Positions 34,099 through 43,407 of a stretch of 64,000 nucleotides of DNA are shown piece by piece. The number at the start of each line of letters is the position of its first letter. Within the stretch, counting starts at the first letter, position 1. A program made the translations under genes and the position numbers. This DNA comes from Bacillus sp. P14.5. GTDB taxonomy: Bacteria > Bacillota > Bacilli > Bacillales > Bacillaceae_B. The notes beneath the pieces were generated by a model that worked only from the letters and a program-made list of their open reading frames with translations, did not search any database and was not told the DNA's origin. Where the stretch lies: contig NZ_NIJF01000089.1 of NCBI RefSeq assembly GCF_003316765.1, positions 78,968 through 142,967 of the forward strand, written 5' to 3'.

Positions 34099-35649
34099 AT
34101 GAACATGGAAAAGCTGCAAGAAAGCATGTATCAGTTGATTGTTGAAACTTCAACGAACTTACCGAAAGATGTTAGGAGAGCGATCAAGACAGCGAAGGCA
34201 AGAGAGAGCGCCGGGACGCGTTCTGCAATGAGTTTAGCGACTATTTCGAACAATATTAAAATGGCAGATGATAAAGTTTCGCCGATCTGCCAGGATACAG
34301 GATTGCCGACATTTAAAATCAAAACTCCTGTCGGGGTCAACCAGTTACAGATCAAAGAAGCCATCTATGCCGCGATGAAAGAGGCAACCAAGGATGGCAA
34401 GCTTCGTCCGAACTCTGTGGATTCCCTGACAGGAGCGAACAGCGGAGACAATCTTGGGCTGGGCACACCTGTCATCAAATTCGAGCAGTGGGAAAAAGAT
34501 TACATCGATGCCCGTTTGATCCTTAAGGGAGGCGGCTGTGAAAATAAGAATATCCAATACAGCCTGCCATGCGAACTGGATGGGCTTGGCCGCGCGGGAC
34601 GCGACCTTGATGGCATCCGAAAGTGCATCATGCATTCTGTTTATCAAGCTCAAGGGCAGGGGTGTTCTGCAGGATTCATCGGTGTTGGAATCGGGGGCGA
34701 CCGTTCTTCTGGCTACGATCTTGCGAAACAGCAGCTTTTCCGATCTGTCGAAGATGTTAACAGCAATGAAGATCTTCGCAAGCTTGAAGACTATGTTATG
34801 GATAATGCCAATGAACTTGGAATCGGCACCATGGGCTTCGGCGGTGAAACGACTTTGCTTGGCTGCAAGGTTGGTGTCATGAACCGTATTCCGGCCAGCT
34901 TCTTTGTATCTGTTGCATACAACTGCTGGGCTTTCAGAAGATTGGGCTTCAAGCTTGATGCAGAAACAGGAACCGTTCAGGAGTGGCTTTATCAGGAAGG
35001 TGAGCTTGTCGACTTGTCCGAAACCTCCGCTCAGCAGGAGACAGCTGCAGCATCGCAAGGGGAGTCCGACATCATTACACTTAAAGCTCCTATTACGGAA
35101 GAGAAAATCCGCAGCCTGAAGGTCGGTGACGTGGTGCGTATCGACGGAAGAATGTACACAGGCCGTGACGCAATCCACAAACACCTCTCCGATAATGATT
35201 CACCTGTAGACCTTGATGGCCAAGTCATCTATCACTGTGGACCGGTCATGATGAAGGATGAAGGAGGAAGCTGGCATGTCAAAGCAGCAGGGCCGACCAC
35301 CTCCATTCGTGAAGAACCTTACCAAGGTGATATCATGAAGAAATTCGGCATCCGTGCCGTAATCGGAAAAGGCGGCATGGGACCAAAAACACTCGAGGCT
35401 CTAGGTGAGCACGGCGGTGTTTACTTAAATGCCATCGGCGGAGCAGCCCAGTACTATGCTGATTGCATCAAATCTGTCGAAGGCGTGGACTTCATGGAAT
35501 TCGGCATTCCAGAAGCCATGTGGCATCTGGAAGTGGAAGGCTTCACGGCAGTCGTAACAATGGATTCACATGGAAACAGCCTTCATAAAGATATCGATAA
35601 ATCATCACTAGAGAAACTTTCTCAATTTGAAGAGAAGGTCTTCAGCTGA
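34099..35649 (+). CDS. fumA: Class I fumarate hydratase (iron-sulfur)
   Basis: Oxygen-labile [4Fe-4S] fumarase that interconverts fumarate and malate in the TCA cycle, 516 residues with alpha and beta parts fused. Cluster cysteines are expected in SPICQDTGLPTF, SAGFIGVGIGG-flanking GQGCSAG, and TLLGCKVG. The beta part has KVGDVVRIDGRMYTGRDA and AVIGKGGMG. A low-complexity Gln/Ala/Ser linker (residues 312-325) joins the halves. GAGAAGGGG precedes ATG 34099. Symbol used in the sense of class I fumarase. Monocistronic with terminator. Confidence 0.92.
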   Translation: MNMEKLQESMYQLIVETSTNLPKDVRRAIKTAKARESAGTRSAMSLATISNNIKMADDKVSPICQDTGLPTFKIKTPVGVNQLQIKEAIYAAMKEATKDGKLRPNSVDSLTGANSGDNLGLGTPVIKFEQWEKDYIDARLILKGGGCENKNIQYSLPCELDGLGRAGRDLDGIRKCIMHSVYQAQGQGCSAGFIGVGIGGDRSSGYDLAKQQLFRSVEDVNSNEDLRKLEDYVMDNANELGIGTMGFGGETTLLGCKVGVMNRIPASFFVSVAYNCWAFRRLGFKLDAETGTVQEWLYQEGELVDLSETSAQQETAAASQGESDIITLKAPITEEKIRSLKVGDVVRIDGRMYTGRDAIHKHLSDNDSPVDLDGQVIYHCGPVMMKDEGGSWHVKAAGPTTSIREEPYQGDIMKKFGIRAVIGKGGMGPKTLEALGEHGGVYLNAIGGAAQYYADCIKSVEGVDFMEFGIPEAMWHLEVEGFTAVVTMDSHGNSLHKDIDKSSLEKLSQFEEKVFS

Positions 35650-35662
35650 ATATAGCTTGTTG

Positions 35663-35692
35663 GACCGCTTCCTTTCAGGTGGCGGTTTTTTG
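35663..35692 (+). terminator. Terminator of the fumarase gene
   Basis: ACCGC / GCGGT outer stem, partly paired interior, six T. Confidence 0.7.
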
Positions 35693-35884
35693 ATTTTAAT
35701 GACAAAAAATGATCTATGTCCATGCACACTGAGTATGCAGCGCTCATGCAATTTCCATCAATTAGAACGCATGTTACCGTTCTCCTTTGCAACACTAAAA
35801 ATAGTACAGCACATAATCAATTTCATTGCAGGGCTTAGGAACACGAGGTGAAATTGAATTAGGAAAGAGAGAAGGTCAAATATC

Positions 35885-36691
35885 ATGAAAAAAGTTTTAA
35901 CAGTAATCACTATTGCATTTCTGGCGCTTGGGATAATTACCTGCAATGCCGAAGCAGCGGCCGTCCCGAATAAAAGTATCGGCTGGGGATTTAAAAAGGG
36001 CAGTGAAGGCAAGCAGGCAGAAGCGGGAAAGGCTTATGACGAACTATTGAAGAAATACGGCGCTTTTTATAAAGATGCTCCTGATGAAAAAGTTTTATAC
36101 TTGACTTTCGACAATGGATATGAAAATGGGTACACCGAAAAGATACTGGACGTCCTGAAACAAGAGAAGGTGCCGGCAGCTTTTTTTGTGACGGGACATT
36201 ATTTGAACAGCGCGCCGGATTTGGTGAAAAGAATGGTGGATGAGGGCCATATTGTCGGTAACCACTCATGGAGCCATCCAGATTTAACGGCAGTGTCAGA
36301 TGAAAAGCTGCGGAAGGAATTGGATCTGGTCAAGGACAAGACAGCCGATATCACTAAACAAAAGACAATGGCATACCTGCGTCCGCCGAGAGGGGTGTTC
36401 AGTGAGCGCACCATGAAGCTTGCGAAGGATGCAGGCTATACGCACGTCCTTTGGTCGCTTGCTTTTGTCGATTGGCATACAGATGGCCAAAAAGGGTGGC
36501 AGTACTCTTATGATAATATTATGAAGCAGATTCACCCGGGAGCCGTAATGCTTTTGCACACTGTATCTAAAGATAATGCTGAGGCATTGGAAAAAGTCAT
36601 CAAGGACCTGAAGAAAGAGGGATATACGTTCAAGAGCCTGGATTATTATGAAATGAGCAAGAACGGAAGAAATCCACTGCTTTCACCATAA
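35885..36691 (+). CDS. pdaA: Delta-lactam-biosynthetic polysaccharide deacetylase PdaA
   Basis: Secreted or membrane-anchored N-acetylmuramic acid deacetylase needed for muramic delta-lactam in spore cortex. 268 residues with an N-terminal signal (VLTVITIAFLALGIITC). NodB motifs: YLTFDNGYENG with the catalytic Asp, GNHSWSHPDL with the metal His, RPPRGVFSE, and VMLLHTVS. TFDNGYE instead of TFDDG is typical of PdaA. GGAAAGAGAG precedes the ATG. Forespore expression is expected; no clear sigma-G site could be fixed. Confidence 0.92.
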   Translation: MKKVLTVITIAFLALGIITCNAEAAAVPNKSIGWGFKKGSEGKQAEAGKAYDELLKKYGAFYKDAPDEKVLYLTFDNGYENGYTEKILDVLKQEKVPAAFFVTGHYLNSAPDLVKRMVDEGHIVGNHSWSHPDLTAVSDEKLRKELDLVKDKTADITKQKTMAYLRPPRGVFSERTMKLAKDAGYTHVLWSLAFVDWHTDGQKGWQYSYDNIMKQIHPGAVMLLHTVSKDNAEALEKVIKDLKKEGYTFKSLDYYEMSKNGRNPLLSP

Positions 36692-36700
36692 GGAAATTAC

Positions 36701-36730
36701 GGATAGGACAATTAGTGTTCTATCCTTTTT
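36701..36730 (+). terminator. Terminator of pdaA
   Basis: GGATAGGAC / GTTCTATCC with a short AT loop and five T. Confidence 0.75.
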
Positions 36731-36845
36731 ACGCTTTGAACAACTAAACTTCTGCGGTTTATTTTTACATCAAATCGTAAACATTTAAGACTCTATACGA
36801 GAAATGCTATAATACTCATAAACGTTTTTTAAAAGTGAGGGTTTT

Positions 36846-37718
36846 ATGAGAGAAGAAGTGATTAGAGTATCGCCTCCTTACAATTTTGATTTGGTGCTGG
36901 ACAGGTTATCCCTCGATCCTTTGAACAATGTCGATATTGAGAATCGGACAGTGAAAGTTCCTTTTTATAATGACGACAATGAGGTTTTGACAGTGACGGC
37001 CACAGGTACCACCGATAATCCTTCTTTTTTGGTAGAGATGGATCAGGAAGATGAAGACGGCAGCAGGCTGGCTTATTTGAAGAGGATCTTTCAGTGGGAA
37101 GGGACTCTTCATGACATTCATCAGCATTTTTTGGAAACGGACCTTAAAGACATTTTCCTTGAGCATTCAGGCACACCGGTCGTTCTGGAATTCAGCCCGT
37201 ATGCCACACTGATGAAAAGCATCATCCATCAACAGCTTAATCTGTCTTTTGCTCATACGCTGACAGAAAGGTTTGTCCATAAGTATGGAGAGTTGAAAGA
37301 CGGGGTATGGTTCTACCCGCACCCGGCGAAAACTGCCTTGATCGAAGTGGCTGAACTGAGGGACCTCCAATTCAGTCAAAGAAAAGCCGAGTATGTGATC
37401 GGCGTCTCAAAGGAAATCGCCGAGGGAAGTCTGAACCTGGAAGAGCTTCAGGAACAATCGGACGAAGAGATTTTAAAGCAATTGGTCAAGCTCAGGGGAA
37501 TAGGCCCATGGACGGCAGAAAACTATCTGATGTTTGCGCTGGGCAGACCGAATCTTTTTCCAAAAACAGACATAGGCATCCAGAATGCTTTGAAAAAACT
37601 GTATCGAATGGACAGAAAACCGACGCTGGCTGAAATTGAAGAAATGAGTGCAGCTTGGAAACCTTACTTAAGCTACGCCTCGTTATATCTATGGAGAAGT
37701 ATTGAAAATAGGAAGTGA
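36846..37718 (+). CDS. yfjP: DNA-3-methyladenine glycosylase, AlkA type (YfjP)
   Basis: Base-excision repair glycosylase for alkylated purines, 290 residues. The helix-hairpin-helix and catalytic Asp segment is [19 protein letters not shown] with [13 protein letters not shown]. The N-terminal half is the AlkA-like beta domain. GTGAGGG precedes the ATG. The next gene starts 4 bp after the stop, so an operon is likely. Confidence 0.9.
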   Translation: MREEVIRVSPPYNFDLVLDRLSLDPLNNVDIENRTVKVPFYNDDNEVLTVTATGTTDNPSFLVEMDQEDEDGSRLAYLKRIFQWEGTLHDIHQHFLETDLKDIFLEHSGTPVVLEFSPYATLMKSIIHQQLNLSFAHTLTERFVHKYGELKDGVWFYPHPAKTALIEVAELRDLQFSQRKAEYVIGVSKEIAEGSLNLEELQEQSDEEILKQLVKLRGIGPWTAENYLMFALGRPNLFPKTDIGIQNALKKLYRMDRKPTLAEIEEMSAAWKPYLSYASLYLWRSIENRK

Positions 37719-37722
37719 AGAA

Positions 37723-39120
37723 GTGAAAAATGATCAAACAGTAAAAATAAAAGAAAACCAGCAGTTTCCGCTTACCATCAAAAGACTTGGCATCAATGGC
37801 GAAGGTGTCGGCTACTTTAAAAGACAGGTTGTCTTTGTGCCGGGCGCACTGCCTGGTGAAGAGGTTGTTGTAGAAGCAGTAAAGGTGCATCCCAAGTTTG
37901 CTGAAGGCCGTGTTAAAAAAGTAAGAAAAAGGTCAGAGCATAGAACGAAGCCGCCTTGTCCCGTTTATGAACAGTGCGGCGGCTGCCAGCTTCAGCATCT
38001 GAGCTATGAACAGCAGCTTGTAGAAAAAAGGGATATCCTCATGCAGTCACTTGAGAGGCACACTAAATTCGATTTGGAAAAACTCCATGTTAAACCGATG
38101 ATTGGAATGGTAGAGCCTTGGTATTACCGGAATAAGAGCCAATTTCAATTGGGATTCAGGGACGGTAAAATCATATCCGGTTTATACAGCTTGAATTCCC
38201 ATAAGCTTGTAGACATTCCTGAATGCATTGTCCAACATCCGTCTACAAATAAAGTGACGAACGAAGTGAAGAGGATCTTGAGTGATTTCAAAGTCAAGAT
38301 ATACAATGAAAGAACCAAAAAAGGAACTGTCAAAACCGTTGTGACAAGAGTCGGAGTGACCACTGGCGAAGTCCAGGTCGTACTGGTGACAGTCGGTAAG
38401 GACCTTCCGCGTAAAGAAATGATTTTAGAAGAAATCAACAAGAGGCTGCCTGAAGTTAAATCAGTAGCACAAAATATAAATCCTAAACCGACCTCCCTCA
38501 TTTTCGGAGATGAAACGATTCATCTTTATGGAACAGAATCAATTGTGGAGCGTCTTGATAAGTTCTCATATGAACTATCGGCAAGGGCTTTCTTCCAGCT
38601 GAATCCGTCACAGACCATCAACCTCTATAATGAGGTAAGAGATGCCGCTGGATTGACAGGGCATGAAAAACTGGTGGATGCCTATTGCGGTGTCGGAACA
38701 ATTGGTATGTGGCTTGCAAGCGGAGCCAAAGAAATACGCGGCATGGATGTTATTAAGGAAAGCATCGACAACGCCAGGAAAAACAGTGAGAAGTTTGGAA
38801 TGGAAAATGCCGTATATGAAGTGGGAACGGCAGAAGAGTGGCTTCCTAAGTGGAAAGCAGAAGGATGGAGGCCGGATGTGGTCATCGTCGATCCACCTCG
38901 CACAGGATGCGAGCCAAGCTTCCTGAAAACAATCTTGAAGGTGAAGCCAAAGAAATTCATCTACGTATCCTGCAATCCGTCAACGCTTGCTAAGGATCTA
39001 AAAACATTAAGCAATGCATATGAAGTTGAGTACATCCAGCCTGTTGATATGTTTCCTCAGACTGCGCATGTAGAAAGTGTTGCGAAGCTTGTATTAAAAG
39101 AAGGAGCAGGTTCCCGATAG
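37723..39120 (+). CDS. 23S rRNA (uracil-C5)-methyltransferase, RlmCD/RlmD type
   Basis: TrmA-family RNA methyltransferase, 465 residues. An N-terminal TRAM domain is followed by an Fe-S site [11 protein letters not shown] (third plus later Cys in DIPECIVQ), then the SAM fold [16 protein letters not shown] and the catalytic Cys in [15 protein letters not shown] 37723 is chosen because AGGAAGTGAAGAA lies before it. Position after yfjP corresponds to yfjO of B. subtilis; whether it modifies U747, U1939 or another site cannot be told. Confidence 0.9.
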   Translation: MKNDQTVKIKENQQFPLTIKRLGINGEGVGYFKRQVVFVPGALPGEEVVVEAVKVHPKFAEGRVKKVRKRSEHRTKPPCPVYEQCGGCQLQHLSYEQQLVEKRDILMQSLERHTKFDLEKLHVKPMIGMVEPWYYRNKSQFQLGFRDGKIISGLYSLNSHKLVDIPECIVQHPSTNKVTNEVKRILSDFKVKIYNERTKKGTVKTVVTRVGVTTGEVQVVLVTVGKDLPRKEMILEEINKRLPEVKSVAQNINPKPTSLIFGDETIHLYGTESIVERLDKFSYELSARAFFQLNPSQTINLYNEVRDAAGLTGHEKLVDAYCGVGTIGMWLASGAKEIRGMDVIKESIDNARKNSEKFGMENAVYEVGTAEEWLPKWKAEGWRPDVVIVDPPRTGCEPSFLKTILKVKPKKFIYVSCNPSTLAKDLKTLSNAYEVEYIQPVDMFPQTAHVESVAKLVLKEGAGSR

Positions 39121-39142
39121 GGGAGCCTGCTTCTTCTTTTTT
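39105..39142 (+). terminator. Terminator overlapping the end of the RNA methyltransferase gene
   Basis: GCAGGTTCCC / GGGGAGCCTGC stem that includes the TAG stop, followed by TTCTTCTTTTTT. Confidence 0.8.
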
Positions 39143-39301
39143 GGGAGTAGAAAAAATACAGGTTGTTAACGTCGGATTTTTTCTCCAACTATTAATTTGA
39201 TGCCGGGTTATTTAGCTGCAGCCTTGGGATTTCATGTCCTTAATCATATGGAACATAATCCTGGTTGTTGCAATATACTAAAACGTAAATGACCAATTGT
39301 A

Positions 39302-39880
39302 TTGATAAAGCTTTACACCAGCAATAATGAGAGGAATGAGGAATTGGCTAAACCAAACTGGCATGAAGATTTTATTCTGCACCTTGCGAGTGTTTTCCGG
39401 CCAAAGATCTATGTAGAGCTGGGCTTATATAAATGCGATCTATTTAACAAAATGGAAGAGTTTACAGACCAATTGATAGGAGTGGATATAGACGCAGATG
39501 TTGAAAAGTATATGGTAAGTTCGCCTTAGGCTCAATTTTTTCATGGATCGACACAGGAATTTGCTAAGACCTTAGAAGCGAACCCGTTAAAGATTGATAT
39601 GCTATTCATCGATGCAGACCATTCCAAAGAGGCAGTGCTGCAGGACTTTAGAAATTTTTTTCCGTATGTTGTGCCGCATGGCCTAATATTATTTCATGAT
39701 TCACATCCTCAGGATCAGAGGATGATCCAGTCGTTTCTATGCGGAACAGCCTATCAGGCAATCGATGAGTTATCCAGGGAAAGGGAATTGTTTGAGATGG
39801 TGACGCTTCCTGTCTCTCCGGGTTTAACAATCTGTAGAAAGCGGAAAAAACAATTATCCTGGCATGAAAGTGAAGAATAA
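39302..39880 (+). pseudogene. Class I SAM methyltransferase with in-frame TAG
   Basis: The frame begins at TTG 39302 without a clear ribosome site, is cut by a TAG at 39527-39529, and continues in the same frame to 39880, about 192 residues in all. Motif I is IYVELGLYKCDLFNKM with the acidic GVDIDADV after it; the second part has DMLFIDADHSKEAVLQDF and LILFHDSHP, as in cephalosporin-hydroxylase/macrocin methyltransferase relatives. A nonsense substitution is the simplest cause. No partner genes nearby. Confidence 0.7.
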
Positions 39881-39934
39881 CCTCCGTATACTGGCGGCTT
39901 AAGCCAACCCGAATAAGTGAGTTTTAATCAATTA

Positions 39935-39995
39935 ACGCACAACCGGGTTAAAAGGGACTGTCCCTCTTAGTACGGTGATGCGTTAAAGTATTTAT
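39935..39995. repeat. GGGACTGTCCC hairpin element (copy 2)
   Basis: TTAACGCA at 39931 and TGCGTTAA at 39988 flank AAAGGGACTGTCCCTCTTAG. Same family as 30015-30054 and 42527-42575. Confidence 0.6.
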
Positions 39996-40003
39996 ATACA
40001 GAG

Positions 40004-40122
40004 TTATTCACACGAGAAGTATTGCTATTGTTAATATTCAGAAAGTTATCAACATAATCCACAGCAGCTTGTGGATTATTATCAACAGATTATTAACAGA
40101 AAACGAGTGGATGTGTGGAAAA
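40004..40122. promoter_or_regulatory. Cluster of DnaA-box-like sequences
   Basis: Within 119 bp: TTATTCACA (40004, perfect TTATNCACA), TTATCAACA (40046), TAATCCACA (40055), TGTGGATTA (40070, inverted), TTATCAACA (40079), TTATTAACA (40090) and TGTGGAAAA (40114, inverted). Lies between convergent genes, so it is not needed for a promoter. Could be a DnaA-titration or reactivation locus. The full gap 39881-40158 has no gene. Confidence 0.5.
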
Positions 40123-40153
40123 AGATGGTCCTTATTCCAGGACCATCCTTTTT
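40119..40153. terminator. Terminator of yfhD
   Basis: AAAAAGATGGTCCT / AGGACCATCCTTTTT with a 6-nt loop, usable in both directions. Confidence 0.9.
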
Positions 40154-40158
40154 GCGTG

Positions 40159-40353
40159 TTATTGTTTATTTCTATTGGTTGTCTTCTGGCGCTGATTAGC
40201 CGCATTCGATCGTGCTTGAGCTTCCATATCCGCTTGATCTGCAAGCTCTCTTGAAAACTCCTCGTCAACACCTTCAGTCTTCATGTTTTTAGGAACCTGT
40301 GGAAGTTTGTTTTTATTTTTATCACGAGTTTTATGTCCATGTGCTCTGCCCAT
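40159..40353 (-). CDS. yfhD: YfhD family small protein
   Basis: A 64-residue hydrophilic protein starting MGRAHGHKTRDKNKNKLPQV, with the conserved DEEFSRELADQADMEAQARS segment of the YfhD family. Function unknown; probable sporulation or stress-linked small protein. AAAGGGGAC precedes the ATG. Lies behind yfhE on the same strand with a terminator between them. Confidence 0.85.
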   Translation of the reverse strand: MGRAHGHKTRDKNKNKLPQVPKNMKTEGVDEEFSRELADQADMEAQARSNAANQRQKTTNRNKQ

Positions 40354-40386
40354 TCGAACCGTCCCCTTTCATGATGAGAAAGATAA

Positions 40387-40421
40387 AGGAGCGAAAACGG
40401 AAAATGTTTTCGCTCCTTTAG
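40387..40421 (-). terminator. Terminator of yfhE
   Basis: AAAGGAGCGAAAAC / GTTTTCGCTCCTTT perfect stem with a 7-nt loop. Confidence 0.8.
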
Positions 40422-40511
40422 TATTAGCGGGAACCAGCTTTTTAAAAAGAGGTATTTCTTTCAATATCTCAGCGTGCATAAAAGGATACTTGGTTTCAAC
40501 CTCAGCAGAAC

Positions 40512-40631
40512 TTAATGCTTTTTCTGTGTGTAGCCGCCAGCTCTGTCTGCGCGCTTGAATTCACGGGAATAAGTGACTTCTTGCATAGAGGACAGGACGG
40601 ATTTGGTTTTTTCTTTACGTTTTTTCTCCAC
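40512..40631 (-). CDS. yfhE: YfhE family small protein
   Basis: A 39-residue basic protein missed by length filters. GTG 40631 lies behind AAAGGATG. The sequence MEKKRKEKTKSVLSSMQEVT and the ending YSREFKRADRAGGYTQKKH fit the YfhE family. It stands in the expected place, between yfhD and yfhF. Function unknown. Confidence 0.8.
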   Translation of the reverse strand: MEKKRKEKTKSVLSSMQEVTYSREFKRADRAGGYTQKKH

Positions 40632-40693
40632 AGGAATCATCCTTTCTCAAATGAATATATACCTATTTTTTCCTATCACTTGAGAAATCATAC

Positions 40694-41602
40694 TTACTTC
40701 TGATAAATCTCCTGCAGGGCACCTTTTAGTTCAGGGTATTGAAATGCATAGCCGTTTTTCTTTAGCACTTCCGGAATGACTTTTTGCCCCTCCAGAATGA
40801 GAGTGCTCATTTCCCCAAGAACTGCCTTGATGGCGAAGCCTGGTGCCGGGATCCAATGAGGACGGTTTAAGACGTCGCCGAGTGTCTTGCCGAGCTCCTT
40901 CATAGTGACTGGTGATGGTGAAGTGATATTCACCGGCCCATCAATGGTTTTATTTTCGATGACAAAGCGGATGGCTTTTGCAATGTCCTCAATGTGCACC
41001 CACGACATCCACTGCTTTCCGGAACCCACAGTCCCTCCCGCAAACAGCTTGTAGGGCAGAGCCATTTTAGGCAGAGCTCCTTCGTCTTTTCCAAGGATGA
41101 TCCCGAACCGGGTGTAAACGGTCCGAACACCGGAATCCTTTGCCCTGCTTGCTTCGGATTCCCACTTTTTAACCGTTTCTGCCAGGAAGTTTGAGCTGGT
41201 ATCCAGTGATTGCTCCGTATGGGTCTTTGATTCTGATGCTTCATAAAACCCTATGGCACTGGCATTGATAAAGACAGATGGCTTATTCTCAAGGTTTTCC
41301 AGTATTCTCACCATCTCGCGTGTTGCATCAATGCGGCTTTTAAGGATTCTTTTCTTCCGTTCTTCGGTCCAGCGGCCGCTGTTGATGGATTCTCCTGCAA
41401 GGTTGATGAAAATATCCGCTCCATTCAGTTCCGTTTCAGGGCGTGCACCTTCTGATAACCATTTAATGTAAGAAACATTCTGCCTCGTTTCGTGTTTATC
41501 TGGATTTCTAGTTAGTATGCTGACCTCATAACCGCTGCCGAGCAATTCTTCCGTCAAAGCACTGCCGACAAAGCCGGTTCCGCCAGATATTACTGCTTTC
41601 AT
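40694..41602 (-). CDS. yfhF: TIGR01777 family SDR epimerase-like protein (YfhF)
   Basis: Extended short-chain dehydrogenase/reductase, 302 residues, cytoplasmic. The nucleotide-binding segment is KAVISGGTGFVGSALTEELL; later NLAGESINSGRW, SAIGFYEASES and WMSWVHIEDI are typical of the TIGR01777 group. Substrate unknown. AAAGGAGG stands before ATG 41602; the frame extends to 41662 without a site. Divergent from recX, as in B. subtilis. Confidence 0.9.
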   Translation of the reverse strand: MKAVISGGTGFVGSALTEELLGSGYEVSILTRNPDKHETRQNVSYIKWLSEGARPETELNGADIFINLAGESINSGRWTEERKKRILKSRIDATREMVRILENLENKPSVFINASAIGFYEASESKTHTEQSLDTSSNFLAETVKKWESEASRAKDSGVRTVYTRFGIILGKDEGALPKMALPYKLFAGGTVGSGKQWMSWVHIEDIAKAIRFVIENKTIDGPVNITSPSPVTMKELGKTLGDVLNRPHWIPAPGFAIKAVLGEMSTLILEGQKVIPEVLKKNGYAFQYPELKGALQEIYQK

Positions 41603-41697
41603 CACATGACCTCCTTTATTATTCTTTGTTCTTATTTTACCCTTCCCACTGATAAAAAACATTTTGGGTGTGTTACATTAAGTAGGAGGTGTTGGAT

Positions 41698-42501
41698 ATG
41701 GGAAAAATCACGAAGATAACCAGACAAGTGAAGAATCAAGAAAGATATAACATTTTTATCGACGGTGAATACTCTTTCAGTGTCGACGAAGAAATCATTG
41801 CCCGGTTTCAGCTTGGAAAAGGAGATGAAATCGATGAAGTTGCAATGGCTGAAATAGGCTATGAAGACGATATTCGAAGGGCCTTCAATCTCGCCATACA
41901 TTACCTCTCATTTCGAATGAGGACGGAAAAAGAAGTATTGGATTATTTAAAGAAGAAAGAGCTTGAACAACCAGTTGCAGATGAAGTCATCCAGAAGTTA
42001 AAGAAGTATGAATACTTGAATGATCAAGAGTTTGCAAAAGCATTCGTGAACACTCAAATTAACACTTCGGATAAAGGACCTGGTGTAGTTGAAAGAGAAC
42101 TGGCTGCAAAAGGTGTTGATAAAGCTTCTATTGAAGAAGCTATAGAGACCTTCACTCCAGATATCCAATTGGAGAAAGCAATAATACTTACAGACAAGCT
42201 GTATAAAAAGTACAAAAAGGATTCAAGTATGGTCGCAAAGCAAAAAACAGAACAGAACCTGGCACGAAAGGGATATCCCTTTTCAGTCATCAATCTTGCC
42301 TGGCAGGAAACAGACAACGAAAAGTCTGAAGAAGAAAAGCTGGAAGCAGTTCTTTTGCATGCCAGAAAAGCTCATAATCGTCTTCACTCCAAATTCACTG
42401 GCTATGACTACGTGAATAAAATGAAGCAAAATTTATACCGCAAAGGTTTTTCAATGGAAGAAATCGAAGGGGCCATAGAAATTCTTAAGGAAGAAGAGTG
42501 A
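41698..42501 (+). CDS. recX: RecA regulator RecX
   Basis: Cytoplasmic modulator of RecA filaments, 267 residues, the long Bacillus form. RecX helical repeats are visible: HYLSFRMRTEKEVLDYLKKK, KLKKYEYLNDQEFAKAF, and a third set near the end (KMKQNLYRKGFSMEEIEGAI). AGGAGGTGTTGGAT precedes ATG 41698. Divergent from yfhF with 95 bp between. Confidence 0.92.
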   Translation: MGKITKITRQVKNQERYNIFIDGEYSFSVDEEIIARFQLGKGDEIDEVAMAEIGYEDDIRRAFNLAIHYLSFRMRTEKEVLDYLKKKELEQPVADEVIQKLKKYEYLNDQEFAKAFVNTQINTSDKGPGVVERELAAKGVDKASIEEAIETFTPDIQLEKAIILTDKLYKKYKKDSSMVAKQKTEQNLARKGYPFSVINLAWQETDNEKSEEEKLEAVLLHARKAHNRLHSKFTGYDYVNKMKQNLYRKGFSMEEIEGAIEILKEEE

Positions 42502-42526
42502 GAGGCCGGGCCCTTACACTTTGGTT

Positions 42527-42575
42527 CTCTAAAGCCTAAGCGGGACTGGCCTTCTTAGCGCTTTAATGTGTTAAA
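42527..42575. repeat. GGGACTGTCCC-type element (copy 3, diverged)
   Basis: AAGCCTAAGCGGGACTGGCC then TTCTTAGCGCTTTAATGTGTTAAAG-like sequence, a diverged form of the elements at 30015 and 39935. Confidence 0.5.
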
Positions 42576-42606
42576 GGCCGTCCGGTATAATTCGGACGGC
42601 CTTTTA
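42573..42606. terminator. Bidirectional terminator between recX and the SDR gene
   Basis: AAAGGCCGTCCG / CGGACGGCCTTT perfect stem with an 8-nt loop. T run on plus, T-rich on minus; shared by convergent genes. Confidence 0.9.
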
Positions 42607-42611
42607 GTCAT

Positions 42612-43289
42612 TCATTTTTTTGATTCAATAATAATATCTGTTGAAGTTTTGCTTTCTTCGTAGATAATTTCGGCCACTTCGCGCGGTGAACGGAGTCTGC
42701 TTGGGTCTGAGACATGTTGTGAATCAGTCCAGAAAGGAGTATTCATTCCTCCCATATAGGCATTGATGATGTCAATTCCGCTCTCTTCAAATTCTTTTTG
42801 CAGGCTTTCAGCAAATCCTCTCAATGCAAACTTACTGGCTGCATAGTAGGATTCGTTTTTCTTGCCTCTAAGACCAGCTGTGGAAATTATGTTTATGATA
42901 GTGCCTGAGTCCTTTGAAACCATAGAAGGCAGAAGTGCTTTCGTCAGATACACGGTACCGAGAAAATTAACGGACAGCATTTTATCGATCTCATCAAACC
43001 CCGCCTGTAAGAAAGGCCCGAAAAGCCCTACACCCGCATTGTTGATGAGAAGCTCTACATCATGCTTCTCAGTTATTTGACGGCTTACTTCTTCAACCTG
43101 TTCCGTGGATGCAATGTCGATGACCATGAAAGAAGCGGTCCCTCCGTCTGTAACTATTTCTTCTTTGACCATTTGAAGCTTATCCTCTGTTCTGCCGAGA
43201 AGCAGAATATGATAACCCTCATTGCTGTATACCTTTGCAAGCTCCCGGCCAAGTCCTGAACCACCACCGGATATTACGGCTGTTTTCAT
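42612..43289 (-). CDS. Short-chain dehydrogenase/reductase
   Basis: Classical SDR, 225 residues, a little short at the C-terminus for the family. Cofactor motif AVISGGGSGLGRELA, NNAGVG, catalytic Ser in IISTAGLRG and YYAASK (YxxxK). Substrate unknown. TTAGGAGG precedes the ATG at 43289. Convergent with recX and divergent from yfhH. Confidence 0.88.
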   Translation of the reverse strand: MKTAVISGGGSGLGRELAKVYSNEGYHILLLGRTEDKLQMVKEEIVTDGGTASFMVIDIASTEQVEEVSRQITEKHDVELLINNAGVGLFGPFLQAGFDEIDKMLSVNFLGTVYLTKALLPSMVSKDSGTIINIISTAGLRGKKNESYYAASKFALRGFAESLQKEFEESGIDIINAYMGGMNTPFWTDSQHVSDPSRLRSPREVAEIIYEESKTSTDIIIESKK

Positions 43290-43407
43290 ATGTAATCCTC
43301 CTAACGTGTCAGTTGTAATATGTAATTTTTCCTTCTATGCTTGTTTTAAACCAAACTTTATTTATCATATCATTTTCCCTATAATATAGGGGAATGGAGT
43401 GAAAACA

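Noticed and set aside
34345..35184. 279-residue minus-strand frame
   Set aside because: Entirely antisense to the class I fumarase gene, whose motifs are clear; no ribosome site or family resemblance.
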